Positions 1 through 13,173 of a stretch of 64,000 nucleotides of DNA are shown here, piece by piece; the first letter of the stretch is position 1, and every line of letters begins with the position of its first letter. Under the pieces are notes generated by a model. The model was not told the origin of the DNA, ran no database searches, and saw only the letters and a list, made by a program, of their open reading frames with translations. Source of the stretch: Purshia tridentata (taxonomy: Eukaryota; Streptophyta; Magnoliopsida; Rosales; Rosaceae). The stretch spans positions 1-64,000 of the forward strand of contig QANT01005476.1 of assembly GCA_003254885.1 (NCBI GenBank), read 5' to 3'. The translations under genes and the position numbers were made by a program.

Positions 1-1249
1 TTTTATATAAAAATAATAATAATAAATATCCTAAAAGGCCTAAACCCTAATATCCTATATGATATCTTACAGAATATAGAATATAGATTATATGGTATAT
101 AGGATTTAGGGTATAGATTATAAAATAATAAAGAATATATTAATTTCATTTATTCATTATATTAATTTTATTTAATAGAATTTGTCTCCAGTACGCATTA
201 TATTCACTTTATGTCACATGAAACCTAAAATATGGTTTGGTTCCTTCAATATTTTTTATAAATACAATAGATAATATGTTAAATAAGCATATGTTAAAGT
301 TTCATTCAAAATTTCCATTGTTTGATAGCAATTTCCGTCTTTTTTGTCTAAACCCTAACGAAATCGAAATTTGGTCGAAATTTCCATCGAAATTTCTGCG
401 AATATGAAAATTTAACTCCTTGGGGTCAATTACATATAAATTAATAAAAAAATTTTACAATTACATTTTGAGTAATACACTTTTTCATAATTTTATTTTA
501 ATCAACAAGGATGTAAAATAATAAATATATATTAATATTGAGATTTAGATTTAGATTTTTATTAAATTTGTGTTTAACTGTTACGCAACAAAACGGCTTA
601 AAATTTAGCTCCTGGATTCTACTTAAAACTTGAGACATAAACCCTAAGTTATAAACTCCATAACCTTAAACTTCATTTATATACCCTCCACCAAATTTTC
701 ATATCTTATATCACATTTCTATACCTTAAATTAAATCAAAGGCAATGTCATAAATTTACGCTCATAAGTAATGAATACAATGATGGATAAATTAGTTATT
801 TTCAATGCATCAAAATACATGACATCATCAAATGAATTGAGCTTAGTGACTATAGTGAAATATAATTATAAAACCGATAACCATTATACGAAAAGAAAAT
901 ATACATTAACCATAATGTAAATATAATATTGAAATATTATATTAATTTAAATACAATTTGTTATTTTAATTATGTTTTAGAAAGTGTAAGTTGGGTAACC
1001 CTTTTAACATAAGCGCTTTAATAATCTACTCCACATAAAAAGGGCCCGCTCTCAAATACGCTCTCAATATCCATTTTACGTGTCTTAAATGCTGGTATAT
1101 GCCTTTTACTACTGTACAAGTACAACCACGTTCATAATAATTTACATTTAAAATAATTTCAAAAATATAAAAATTCGATCCTTGCCTTTCTTCTTTTTCT
1201 AATAGAACTTTATTTTTTTCTCTCAGTCCTAGTGACGGTTGCCCAGACC
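1..1249. other. AT-rich upstream spacer and AMY3 promoter
   Basis: No gene is visible. The stretch is strongly AT-rich. It carries several telo-box-like AAACCCTAA motifs (near 43 and 637, with a related one near 352). These occur in many plant promoters and do not indicate a telomere array here. The last 60 bases before the alpha-amylase start are pyrimidine-rich, as expected for a plant 5' leader. No long terminal repeats or transposase fragments were recognised. Confidence 0.5.
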
Positions 1250-4200
1250 ATGTCGACGGTTAGCTTAGAGCCTCTTCTCCACCACTGTGGCAGAAGAAAC
1301 CACAGGCACCGACCCACATCGAACCAAATCAAGCTCAGCTCTTTCAATGCTTTTCCGAAGAAGCTGGTCCATGGTGGCTGGAGTTGCAACTTCAAGCCTC
1401 CCATGGCTCTCACTCCCAGAGCTACCTCTACCGACACCGCTGTAGTTGAGACCTTTGAATCCACCAAACCCTTCATAAAGGAGACCTTTCCTCTCAAGCG
1501 AACTGAAGTGGTCAGAGTTTTATTTTTCTCGACTGTGGCTTTTCTACTTTTCTATTTTGGTCTGTTTACGACTGTTTTAATTTGAAGTTGTACACTTTCT
1601 TGTTGAATTAGTGTTTTCCACGCTGGGAACACAGAGTGTTTAATCGTTTATTGTATTTGTTTTTACATTTTCTTCTGTTTTATGAGCAACCCAACCGAGC
1701 GTTTTGAATTTTTATGGTCTATGATCCATTTAAAATTGAAGGTGGAGGGAAAGATCTACGTCAGATTAGATCAGGGGAAGAAATCACACAATTGGGTGCT
1801 GACAGTGGGTTGTAGGCTTCCTGGAAAATGGATTCTTCACTGGGGAGTTTCTTATATTGATGATGTTGGCAGGTAAAGCTTCTTGGACTTAATTTTGGAT
1901 TGATTAGTAATGTTTATGCTCCCAGAAGAATTATTCTACTCATAAATGTTGATGCTTGATTTATTTCAATGTTCTAGTTAGTTGTTAATGATCTTTTCCA
2001 GTGAAGAAATCTAGGCATCCATCCCAAAACCAATTGGCAATGGATGGATGCCTAGATTTCTTCATGGTATCAAAGCCATGTTATACATGTGATGCGCCTA
2101 AACAGTCACATCCAGTGATCAAGACTTGGATGAGCTTAGATTGAAAGTTTTGGCCTGCTCTTCCAAATCAAAATTTTGGCCTGCAGTAATGTTATCAGTA
2201 TTTCCTCTACTTAATTATTTTATATGAAACGGACCCAAAAAAAAAAAATTTTATATGAAAGGAAGATATGGATAGTGGTGTTCTAGATTTTTCCTTATTC
2301 TATGAGATTTCAACAAGACTGTAACCTCTCTCTCTCTCTCTCTCTCTCTCTCGTGGTTTTGTACTTTATCTTAATCTAACAATGATTTTTTTATTTTAAA
2401 AAATGTATATTTCTAATGTGCAGTGAATGGGATCAACCTCCTAGTGAGATGAGACCACCTGGTTCAATTCCCATCAAGGTATGTGGGTTCTCAAGTATGA
2501 CTGCAGAGCTGCCAATTTTGCATTGCCAGTATGAAATTGAAATACATGTTCCTTTTCAGGACTATGCAATAGAGACACCCTTGAAGGAATCATCATCATC
2601 TGTTGGAGGTGATACAACTCATGAAGTGAAGATTGGTTTTAAACCCAACAGTGCAATTGCAGCGATAAATTTTGTTCTGAAGGTTCTAATTTTCAACTGT
2701 TAGCAGTTGAGAATTTCAGTCCTTTAAAATTGATATGGTGGCCTTATATTATTATGATTCTTATTATAATTTCTGCCCTTGTTGGGGGGGTTTTTGGTGG
2801 CGCAGGATGAAGAAACTGGTGCTTGGTATCAGCACAGAGGGAGAGATTTTAAAGTGCCTCTTGTGGATGTCCTGCAAGTGGATGACAATGTAGCTGGAGA
2901 AAAAAGGGGCTTAGGCATATGGCCTGGTAATTGAAACCCTTATGTGCTGTTGTTTACTTGATTTATTTGTTTGTAGTATTTTTTAGATCTTTTTCATTGA
3001 CAATTATTTTTAGTTTGAACTAATTTGTGATTTTCAAGAAATTTGTTACAAAAGTCACAAAGGAGTGACAATTGTCCTAATTAAACATAAGAGTTAAATT
3101 GAGTCCACTGTGTATATACATCCCTGGAATTAAAGAGAAGCAGTTTTTCTTAAAATTGAGTTCATTTTCATTTTTCCTTCCTGGGTTTATCTAGTGTGGT
3201 TTTGTATCCTTATGCAATCAATGCCAATAGTTGAGCCAAGTGGCTGTTTGGCAGCTAAGTTGTAGTGCCTACACATCCCTAGTCCTGTTGGTTGGGTGGT
3301 TCATTTTCTTCAATTGTTTTTCCCCACAGTACCTTGCATTTCTGTTTATGTTCAATCATGAACTGACAGAAAATTTCTCGGCTTCTTTTCAATTCTAGGA
3401 GCTTTGGGAAAGCTATCGAACATGTTCCTCAAAGCAGAATCATCAAATTCCGAAGATCAAGAAGGGTTCTATGAAGAACTGCCTATTGCAAAAGAAATTG
3501 CTGTCAATAATTCAGTAACTGTTTCTGTTAGGAAGTGCCCTGAGACAGCTAAGAATCTTCTGTATTTAGAAACAGATTTACCTGACCATGTTGTTGTTCA
3601 CTGGGGAGTTTGCAGAGATGATGCTAAAAGATGGGAAATTCCAGCTGCCCCACATCCACCAGAAACAGTTGTATTCAAAGACAAGGCTTTGAGGACTCAA
3701 TTACAGGTTCTTATAACCTTTTCCTTTCTTTGCCATACCTCTCCTCTCTTGTTCGATTCATATTTTCTTGCTGGCTTTGTAATTGATTTCTTGTTGATAT
3801 GTGCCCTTTTAGATTTTTACTTGGATTACCATCACCATCATCTTTGAAGATTATGAAACCTCAAGCTACAATATTAATTTTAGTTAATCCTTCAGGCGGA
3901 AAATCACCTTTGTGTTTGTTGAAGCATGATTTTAAACAATGGATAGAGGGATATTTTTTTGCTAGCATGTATATGATCAAAGGCCCATGGGAGGATTTTT
4001 GCTAGAATTTTACTCAGTACATTATATACATAATAGAGAAATGATGATGCATATAAGTTCTCAATATAAGCATCGTCATGCTTGCAATAATTTGTTAAAT
4101 TATAATCTTAAATTTACTTTCACCTTTCTTTTTACTCCATTCTTGAAAGCGACATTAAAACAGGGTTCTGTTGTGCTTACTTAAGAAATTTTCTATTAAT

Positions 4201-7200
4201 CTGGTCAAGAATGGATTATTTTCTTGATCAACTTTTTCTATTTTCATTGGCTACCTGTCTGCAGCAAAAAGAGGGTGGAAATGGATGTTGGGGATTGTTT
4301 ACTTTAGAAGAAGGACTTGCAGGATTTCTTTTTGTTTTCAAGCTAAATGAAAGTACATGGCTGAAATGTATGGGAAAGGACTTCTACATCCCTCTTTCAA
4401 GCTCAAATAAGTCAATTGCTCTACCAAGAGAGGATCAACCAGAGGGTGCTGAGGCACCTGATAGGACATCAGAAGCAATTCAAGAAAGTACTTTTACTGT
4501 GTATACCAATGAAATAATTAGTGAAATAAGGAGCTTGGTGAGTGACATTTCTGAGAAGGGTCGAAAGACAAAATCCAAAGAAGCACAAGAAAGCATTCTT
4601 CAAGAAATAGAAAAATTGGCTTCTGAAGCCTATAGTATCTTTAGAAGTACTGTTCCAACTTTCACAGAGGAAGATATTTCAGAATCTGAAGAATTGAAAG
4701 CCCCTGGAAAAATATGCTCAGGGACAGGCACGGGGTTTGAAATATTGTGCCAAGGTTTTAATTGGGAATCTCATAAGTCAGGAAGATGGTACATGGAGCT
4801 CAAAAATAAAGCTGCAGAGTTATCTTCTATAGGTTTCACCGTGATTTGGTTACCACCCCCTACTGAATCTGTCTCACCTGAAGGGTACATGCCAAAGGAT
4901 TTATATAATCTGAACTCCAGGTACCATATCATAAATTTATAATACACATGATTATATTGTCTCAAAGTTCACTCCAAATAAATTTGGCGAGCTCTATACC
5001 GCTTTCAATTTGATAACCATTGTTGCTTGTTTGTAGAAAAAAAAAAAAATTTTATTTTTGTCACTTTCCTTGAGAAAAAGAAGAAGGTAGTTTGGCATAC
5101 CTCTGGTTGCTTGGTTTATGCATAAGCTATATCCATCATATGTTGAACCTTAAATTTTCAATCCTTATCATTTTACTGGAGTGGTAGTAAATTTATTTAG
5201 TTCAGATGGTTACCTTTCCTTATTAGTTTTGGTATTGATTTTTTCATATACTAAAAAACGTAGTGATTACTGTTGTCTCACATTTCTCAGATATGGAAGT
5301 ATTGACGAACTGAAGGAGACAGTGAGAACATTCCATGAAGTTGGTATAAAAGTTCTAGGAGATGTTGTTTTAAATCACCGCTGTGCACACTTTAAGAATC
5401 AAAATGGTGTTTGGAATATATTTGGTGGTCGTTTAAATTGGGATGATCGTGCAGTTGTTGCAGATGATCCACATTTTCAGGTATTTAGGCAGAGACATGA
5501 TATTTGGTTTATTTCATGTGCACACATGTGACATATGATACTGTAGTTTATGACCTTGTTAACATGTTCTACTATAGTTATTTCATGTGTTAACATGTGA
5601 ATAACAAATAGAAATAGATGTCGTTCCTAGAATGTTTAAAGGTAATGCTCAGTTTTACTAATTTAAAAAACTAATTGCCTAGGTTCTGTTCATTTTACCA
5701 TTAAATTGATTACTAATTTCGGAAACTTTTCTGTAATCTTTGTAGGCTACTGCAAGATAAACATAATATATGTAATATGTGGGAAGAAGATATTATAATT
5801 TCTAAGTTTGATATGTGCTTATATACTACTTGTGGGTGTTGAATAACAATGAAAAAAATAGTGAGAATGTTGCAGCTTATGGAATGCATGTTTATGCGTC
5901 GATATTTGTTCAAGTATATTATTTGGGCATAATTTTGTGTTGGTAGGTTCTGAGATTTGTGAAAGTGCCTTCTTTCTGTTATACAGGGTAGGGGCAACAA
6001 AAGTAGTGGAGATAGTTTTCATGCTGCTCCAAACATTGATCATTCACAAGATTTTGTGAGGAAGGATCTCAAAGAATGGTTATGCTGGCTAAGGTTAATA
6101 GTCTGGACTTATCTACTTCAACTCCTAGGATTTCCTTCTTAATGTTTGAGAGTTCAACTTTAGTTTTGTATCGTACACTCACCAAACGCAAATATTGTAT
6201 TTACAAGAGCAATGCAGATCCTAGAAACCAAAAAACAGATACTCAAACTAGATTACATCTCTCTCACAGCACACATAAATGCACACACATGCACATGCTA
6301 CACCATAGCCTTGAGTTATTCTGCAACACTATAGTTGAGGTCATAGTACCTTGAAGGGGTGACTCAAAAGCATTTCTGGGAGGTGCCATAGAACCAAGTC
6401 ATAATTTGTTAGTACCACAGCCTTGAGTTATTCTGCAACACTAGAGTTGAGGTCATAGTACCTTGAAGGGGTGACTCAAAAGCATTTCTGGGAGGTGCCA
6501 TAGAACCAAGTCATAATTTGTCTACTAACCTTAGGACCATGCATTCAGAAGAATAATGCAATGATTTCTTCTTTATGGATTCATAGTTGTCTGTTTTCTT
6601 GTTATAAACTTGCATTTTAGATTGCTGTTCTGCTCAAAGGGGATGTGCCTGTAAATTGCATTTATTATGTTACTGACTGCCTTGTCTGTTTCTATTTGGC
6701 CATTATATACTTTCTAGTGAATTGATTTCTAATATTGTTGTTCCGACAAGCAATTGGTGCTTTAATACTAATTTTCTAGAACTACAAATTGCAAATGTTT
6801 TTGGGATGAGGTTGTCTCATGCATCTCTTATACATATAACCTCATATATCAGTTTTTCCTTTGTGTTTTATATATGGGCATGCTTTTGAAAAACAAAGGA
6901 TTCATTGATGTGTTATATTTGATCCTATTAAGTGCATTTTCCTTTTGCTGCATATTTTGTTGAAAGTCTTACTCTAGCACTTTGATATAAACATATGAGT
7001 GACTATCACAGGAAAGAAATTGGGTATGATGGATGGAGGCTTGATTTTGTTAGAGGATTTTGGGGTGGATATGTGAAGGACTACTTGGATGCTAGTGAGC
7101 CCTACTTTGCTGTAGGTGAGTTTTGGGATTCCCTAAGTTATACCTACGGTGAAATGGATCACAATCAAGATGCACATAGGCAGAGAATCGTTGATTGGAT

Positions 7201-8524
7201 CAATGCTACTAATGGAACTGCTGGCGCATTTGATGTCACAACAAAAGGGATTCTTCATGCAGTAAGTGTTCATTTCTGTCTAAAAACCTGTTTTATGTTA
7301 ATTTTCTTTTTCTTCATACTGTAGTGTTGATTTGCGTGTTAAAATAATATTATATACACGATTAAATGATTTTAGCATCCATGAATTAGGTGTCACATCA
7401 TCAATGATTACAGTAAATTATTGCTTATAGCTATGTCAGAATTCTTCTTGGTTATTTCATAAGAAGCACCATCACTCCATAGTATACTACAGTAATTAAA
7501 TTTCTAAATGAAAGAAACATGGCTTTTGAATGCTTCTGGTGGCAAATTCCCTCGTTATTTCACCTACAGAGAAAGAACCTAGTTTGCACCTCATGTATTG
7601 ACCACAATGTTGCACCGTAACTGGTGCATATATACTCAAATGCTTATATGTGATATCATCAACTAATTTTTTTTTTTGTAATCTAATTCTGTTCAACCTG
7701 CAGCCTAGAGGCTCAATAACAGTTCGGAAGAATGATGATTTTGGATACTAGCCATGGTCCATAAACTATAGTTATTTGCTTTCCTTGTTTATATGGTGCG
7801 TGATACTTTTATTCACATAGAATATAATCAATATATTATGTAGGCACTGGAAAGATGTGAGTATTGGCGATTATCAGATCAGAAGGGAAAGCCACCAGGG
7901 GTTGTTGGATGGTGGCCATCTCGTGCTGTCACTTTCATAGAGAATCACGATACTGGTTCTACTCAGGTTTGAACTTCCTTGATCTTGAGTCTCCTGTATG
8001 TTATGGAAAAGGAGGATATTGATCTTAAAAGTATCGTCCACCTACATATTCTTACTTTTATTCCTTTTGAAGGGTCATTGGAGATTTCCAAATGGAAAAG
8101 AAATGCAAGGATATGCTTACACTCTGACTCATCCAGGAACACCAGCTGTTTTCTATGATCACATTTTCTCTCACTACCAATCTGAAATTGCAGCTCTAGT
8201 CTCGCTCAGAAACCGGATGAAAATCAACTGCCGGAGTATAGTAAGTGTCAATAATCAAATTGTAGGCTTCATTTATTGAGCAATATGAAATAGATGCTGG
8301 TATTCTTTCTGCTTTGAAACATAGTATCAAAGTATTGATTTCATATTCCATACTGTACAATATAGGTTAAAATTACCCAGGCAGAAAGAGATGTGTATGC
8401 GGCTGTAATTGATGAAAAGGTTGCAATGAAGATCGGACCAGGTCATTATGAACCCCCAACGGGGTCTCAAAAATGGTCTCAAAGCATTGAGGGGAGAGAC
8501 TACAAGGTCTGGGAAGCATCCTAA
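1250..8524 (+). CDS. AMY3: Plastidial alpha-amylase, AMY3 type
   Basis: Endo-acting alpha-1,4-glucan hydrolase (GH13) for starch breakdown in the plastid stroma. I read 13 exons: 1250-1507, 1742-1872, 2424-2478, 2560-2682, 2806-2926, 3399-3706, 4265-4920, 5291-5480, 5987-6093, 7012-7261, 7844-7966, 8073-8240, 8366-8524. They keep frame throughout and give 882 aa, close to the roughly 890 aa of the family. The N-terminus is a basic, Ser/Thr-rich transit peptide. Two tandem starch-binding modules (CBM45 type) follow, each with a tryptophan motif ([18 protein letters not shown]). The C-terminal half is the GH13 barrel with [10 protein letters not shown] (nucleophile Asp), [10 protein letters not shown] (acid/base Glu) and [10 protein letters not shown] (third Asp), so it should be active. 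The start is the first ATG; the frame opens slightly upstream without another ATG. A poly(A)-like AATAAA lies at 8979. The exon 1 donor is the least certain boundary. Confidence 0.93.
2003..2063. repeat. Perfect 22-bp hairpin with adjacent LTR-type primer-binding-like site
   Basis: Within AMY3 intron 2, positions 2003-2024 are an exact reverse complement of 2042-2063, with a 17-nt loop. Immediately after the right arm comes TGGTATCAAAGCC (2066-2078). This is one mismatch from the initiator-Met-tRNA primer-binding sequence that follows the 5' LTR of many plant Copia and TRIM elements. It may be a short retroelement relic. No coding remains or second LTR were recognised. Confidence 0.55.
2325..2352. 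repeat. (CT)n microsatellite
   Basis: Pure CT dinucleotide run of about 14 units inside AMY3 intron 2, about 70 bases upstream of the exon 3 acceptor. It may be length-variable between individuals. Confidence 0.9.
6302..6521. repeat. Direct tandem duplication, 112-bp period, in AMY3 intron 9
   Basis: Positions 6302-6409 and 6414-6521 are near-identical 108-base copies separated by 4 bases. The differences I saw are single substitutions near the left end of the unit (for example accatag against accacag). The unit is intronic and leaves splice sites untouched. It looks like a recent local duplication. Confidence 0.9.
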
Positions 8525-9664
8525 TTTTCCCACAATGATGTCATTTATCTATGAGAATATAAATTTGATGACAGGATGATCCAACAAGGACGTTCTCATA
8601 TTTTACATTTAAGCAAATGTACTAGAAGGATGCCAAGATAGAATAATGCACTTCTCGCTGATGGGAAGTATGGCTGAGAACCTTTAATTGAAGTTTTGCC
8701 ATGCGTTTCCGAATTTTAGAAACTCAGCAGAGAAAGGAGCTGCTTGAGTAGTACAATGGCGGTCAGTCCAGCTAGTGCGGGGAAGTGGTGACCATGCTAC
8801 GCAATAGGTTCCGAAAGGCAGTGCACCGTCATACCCTATTGACTATTGATTCACTGTGGATCTTTGATAATTTTATTGTATATTTGTATGCAAAAAACAT
8901 GTTCTGGTGTATAAGTCTTTTCTACCTTGTATTGTTGCTGCGGAATGTAATGTGTAAACAGATCATTATTCAGTGGTTAATAAATGATGCTTATAAGTAT
9001 TAGATATTATACATACTAGTCATTGACGCTGAAATCAATATAGCAGGTCACAGTTACCACTCTAAGCTGGCGTCGACCATCAATGGCATTGCTAGGAGCC
9101 AAAAATATTTATAGCATATGCGGATTAATAACACATATATACTACGTGGGGGTATAATGATCACACTAAAAAATAAGTCACTTACAGACACTTCAATCAT
9201 GGAATAACAATGCAAATAAAATATCACAAGTTATCATATTTGAGACGAGGTATACGGTATACCTCAGTAGAATGGGGCTGATATATTGATCCAAATTCAC
9301 GTTAATTGATACAAGAAAGAAAGTTTCAAGAGGCAGCCCGGTTTCAACTGTCAACCGTTGTACTGGTTACCCGAATTTTCGCCATACCTAACTATTAGTA
9401 TCTCTTGCTTCCCACCACATCGTATGCCTTAATTAAACAACCCCTAACTATATATCTTATATATAATACAGAGTACGTCCACAAGCAAATCCAAAAAATA
9501 ACTCTTGTGGGGTTCAATCTGTGGTGGTGGGTTGGCTCGGTTGGCAAGGCCTGCTTGAAAGCTAGCTCTAGCTCTCGAGCAACCTTGGCCTCTGCCCATC
9601 CATCTGCGCCTGCAGTTTGCTCAACGCAAGGGGGGACAAATTAAGGGGAAAAATAAATAAAACA
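8525..9664. other. AMY3 3' UTR and pectate lyase 1 promoter
   Basis: The left half is AMY3 3' untranslated sequence, with AATAAA at 8979. The right half is the promoter and leader of pectate lyase copy 1. From about 9310 it is clearly homologous to the stretch upstream of pectate lyase copy 2 (about 16420-16590), including shared blocks such as CCTTAATTAAAC and CCCCTAACTATAT. The duplication therefore carried promoter DNA. No other gene is seen. Confidence 0.7.
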
Positions 9665-11361
9665 ATGACTACATCAAGATTATCTAAGCCATCATATTTC
9701 TTTCTCCTCTTCTTTTTCTTGTCCTTTGTTGTAATTGCCAAGGCTGAAGAGGGCCCTGCACTAATCGATGACTACTGGAAAGAACGAGCTAGTGAAGCTG
9801 AAAAACACGCCATGGAAACTTATGAACCAAACCCTGAAAAAGTTACCGAGGAGTTCAATGCTCATGTCGGAGAGTAAGTTCCGCCAAATAATTTGATATC
9901 TGATTAATCTGATATGTTATCATTGGTAAAATTATATAGATTCTTATTTGAATGTATATATACGGTAATTAATTAACATTTAATAACATATATATAAGAT
10001 GTATATCTTATATGAGAAAATTGATCTTGGCTTGGCATGGCAAACATAAATGCATGCAGATTTGAAATAGGGCAAAACAGTACAAGGAGGAGCTTGAGGG
10101 GTAAGAAGAGATATAGTGGTCCATGCAAGGCGACCAACCCAATTGACGCGTGCTGGAGGTGCGACCTTAACTGGGCCAGGAACCGCCAGAAGCTAGCGGA
10201 CTGCGCCCAGGGCTTTGGCCGAAAGACCACCGGTGGTAAGGGTGGCCCGATTTACGTGGTAAATGACGGGTCAGACGACAACGTGATGAACCCGAAACCC
10301 GGAACCCTCCGGCACGCGGTGATACAGAAGGGACCTCTGTGGATCACCTTTGCACATAGCATGGTGATCAGCTTGCAGCAGGAGCTGTTGGTGAGCAGTG
10401 ACAAGACCATTGATGGCAGGGGAGCCAATGTTGCGATCGCTTTTGGTGCTGGCATTACCCTCCAATTTGTCAAGAATGTCATCCTCACCAACCTTCGCAT
10501 CAAAGACATCGTCCCCAAACTTGGTGGGTTGGTCCGAGACTCCGTGGACCATGTAGGTCTCAGGACCAGGAGTGATGGTGATGGCATCTCCATCTTTGGC
10601 TCCTCCGACATTTGGATTGACCACGTGTCCATGTCAAGGTGCACTGATGGCCTAATCGACGCCATCCAGGGTTCCACTGGCATCACCATCTCCAACAGCC
10701 ACTTCACTGACCACAATGAGGTACTTAAACATTATATATGTACATCAAAATTAAAATTAAAATGTTTTCTCATTAGACAGACATAGCAATGCATATATAT
10801 AACATTATTATACGTACAGGTGATGTTGTTCGGTGCCAGTAACAGCTACAGTCAAGACAAAATCATGCAAGTAACTTTGGCCTTCAACCACTTCGGCAGG
10901 GGATTGGTGCAGAGGATGCCAAGGTGCCGATTCGGATTCTTCCACGTGGTAAACAATGACTACACTCACTGGCTCATGTATGCCATTGGTGGTAACATGA
11001 ACCCCACCATCATCAGCCAGGGTAACAGGTTCATTGCTCCTCCAAATTTAGCTGCCAAAGAGGTAATTAATTAATTAGTACTAAAATATATATCTATGGT
11101 TTCCAAAAGCGTTGGTTAATTGTTGATTAATTGAATTAGGTGACGAAGAGGGAGTATAGCCCAGAGACGGAGTGGAAGAACTGGGAATGGAGATCGGAGG
11201 GAGATTTGATGATAAACGGAGCGTTCTTTGTTGAATCTGCAAAAGGAAAGGGCCAAAAAGCCTCCCAAATGGATATGATTCCGTTCAAGCCAGGGACCTT
11301 GGTCCCAAGCCTCACCAAATTTTCCGGCGCTCTTGAATGTTCTGCTGCCAAACCTTGTTAG
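9665..11361 (+). CDS. Pectate lyase, LAT59/AT59 type, copy 1 (intact)
   Basis: Secreted PL1 pectate lyase that cleaves demethylated pectin by calcium-dependent beta-elimination. Exons 9665-9873, 10060-10720, 10820-11062 and 11140-11361 join in frame to 444 aa. A hydrophobic signal peptide ending near AKA (about residues 1-27) is followed by the Pec_lyase_N region ([20 protein letters not shown]), found in the anther/pollen LAT56/LAT59 subgroup. The parallel beta-helix core then has [17 protein letters not shown] (the WiDH motif and calcium-binding Asp residues) and the catalytic-Arg region [17 protein letters not shown]. All introns have GT-AG ends. The start is the ATG just before the signal peptide. 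Subgroup membership suggests expression in pollen or anther, which the sequence alone does not prove. A damaged paralogue lies 5.4 kb downstream, beyond the AP2 gene. Confidence 0.9.
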
Positions 11362-13173
11362 ATTTTTGTTTTCGTGTGTCTAACAGGCATCAATTTTATT
11401 GATGATCGACAAACCCAAATTTACAGACTTAAAAGTGAGCAAGCGCGCTGAGGTACTCATATAAAGAGGGATTTGAGGAAACCAACGTTGCTGTAGTTTT
11501 TACGCACAACATCTTCTTTTGGTTTGTTGGGGGAAACAATGTATAGAATGAACCAAAAACAAATACCAAGGAAGGATGGAAAAAAGAGGAAAAAAAAAAA
11601 AAGAAGAGTCGAATTCTTGTTTTTTATTAATCTGGTTAGCATTTAGAAGCACCAACCAAATCTATATATTTTAGCGGGGCAATTTTTTAAATTTTTTTGT
11701 TTGGAAGAGGGGAGATCGAGCTTAGATGCATTATGCGTAAATATATGACTCTTCTAAGTGAATTAACTTAATAACTACTAAAAGTATGACTTTAAAATAC
11801 GAATTATTTGTTTGTTTTTATTTGAATAATCCACGAGCATTAATAGGAAAAAATATATTTCACGACACGTATTAGGTCAAAATTAATAGAATCATTGATC
11901 AGCATCAAAATTCAAGGGGCTGGCCCCATAATTTGGTACTGTATATAATACATATCTCACATCAAGTCTTATACCAAAATATATAAATTTTGGATCTCTT
12001 CAGTTATGATAAACTAATTTTGGGTTAAATATTTAATATTCTAACTTTTGCCTAATAGAATGAGACGTACTCTGTCACCCACACTTTTAAATTTTACAAC
12101 GTAATATATAAAAGTATCTCTTAATTGATTAATTACCGATTGAATTAACATAATCCATATATCATGCTAGTGCAACAATATTAATTAACATATGGTTTGA
12201 CATAGCATCGTATATGGTTCGATTCCATAGGGATCAACGCAGCGGAAAGCATGAATTAAGTCTTAAATGGACGAATAATCCGAAGCCGAAGCACAACAAA
12301 CAAAAAGATGCGCATCATATATTGGCGTATAGCTATGCACACAAGAGACAGGCTTGGCTTGGCTCCTTATCCCAGAAAACAAAACATAAGGCATCTTGTA
12401 AATTATCATCTAGGAGAAGCCAAACCCAGATTGTCTCTTGTATTGATTGTCCACTGTGATCCTCCAAAAATGATCTATTCATTTCTTCATACCATTTGTC
12501 TATTCAAGATTAGTTTTCAAATTTTTTCTCCAACTTATTGGGATAATTTTATTCCTTATATACCTGATCAAACATTAAACTGGGAATTAATTGGATCCAC
12601 TTTCACTGTTTGTTAATATGCACCATGGTGTATATTAACAAATATTTGTCAATGGTTTTTTTGGGCTAATAGTGGCATCTCCTCCCCCAACAAATGGAGA
12701 GTGGAATCGATGAGGTCAATGTCTGACTGAATGTGTGGTTGAGATTCATATCATATTGTCATGTGTAATATTGTTACAATATTGTCACTCACCATATTAA
12801 TTAAACATGGTCGACCTTAGTCTTATTTCTGAAATTAATGGGTTTAACTTAAATTTCATTAGTTACTTTGTGAGCCTAGGTTATGCCGAACAACTGCTTG
12901 AAGTAATCCCTCTATCCAAAACAGAGGGTGAGAAAGTGTCAATTCTGCCTGCAGTGATGTGCGTGTGGAGTTAAAAAAGACTTTAGTATAGCTTTGCAGC
13001 TACTCATATTTGTCTCAAATAGCACCGAATTCATCGAAAATAGAAGACAAAACAAGCATAAAACAAGAAAAGGAACATGTATATAAACACTTGCGTTCAG
13101 TTTTCCAACAACAAAAGCTGAACCCCAATTGTCTTTTGTTGCAACTGCTATTGACAAAGAAAACAAAAGACAG
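11362..13173. other. Spacer between pectate lyase 1 and AP2 gene
   Basis: No gene was recognised. The stretch is AT-rich, with short open frames around 12214-12616 that lack a recognisable domain, codon structure or splice partners. The last 200 bases are probably the promoter and leader of the AP2-domain gene. Confidence 0.5.

Noticed and set aside
43-650. AAACCCTAA motifs suggesting a telomere or interstitial telomere repeat
   Set aside because: The motifs are isolated and not tandem; single telo-boxes are common in plant promoters.
10252-10716. Antisense open frames of 117-154 codons across pectate lyase exon 2
   Set aside because: They mirror the codon structure of a well-supported PL1 exon, show no domain, and have no splice partners. 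The same happens over copy 2.
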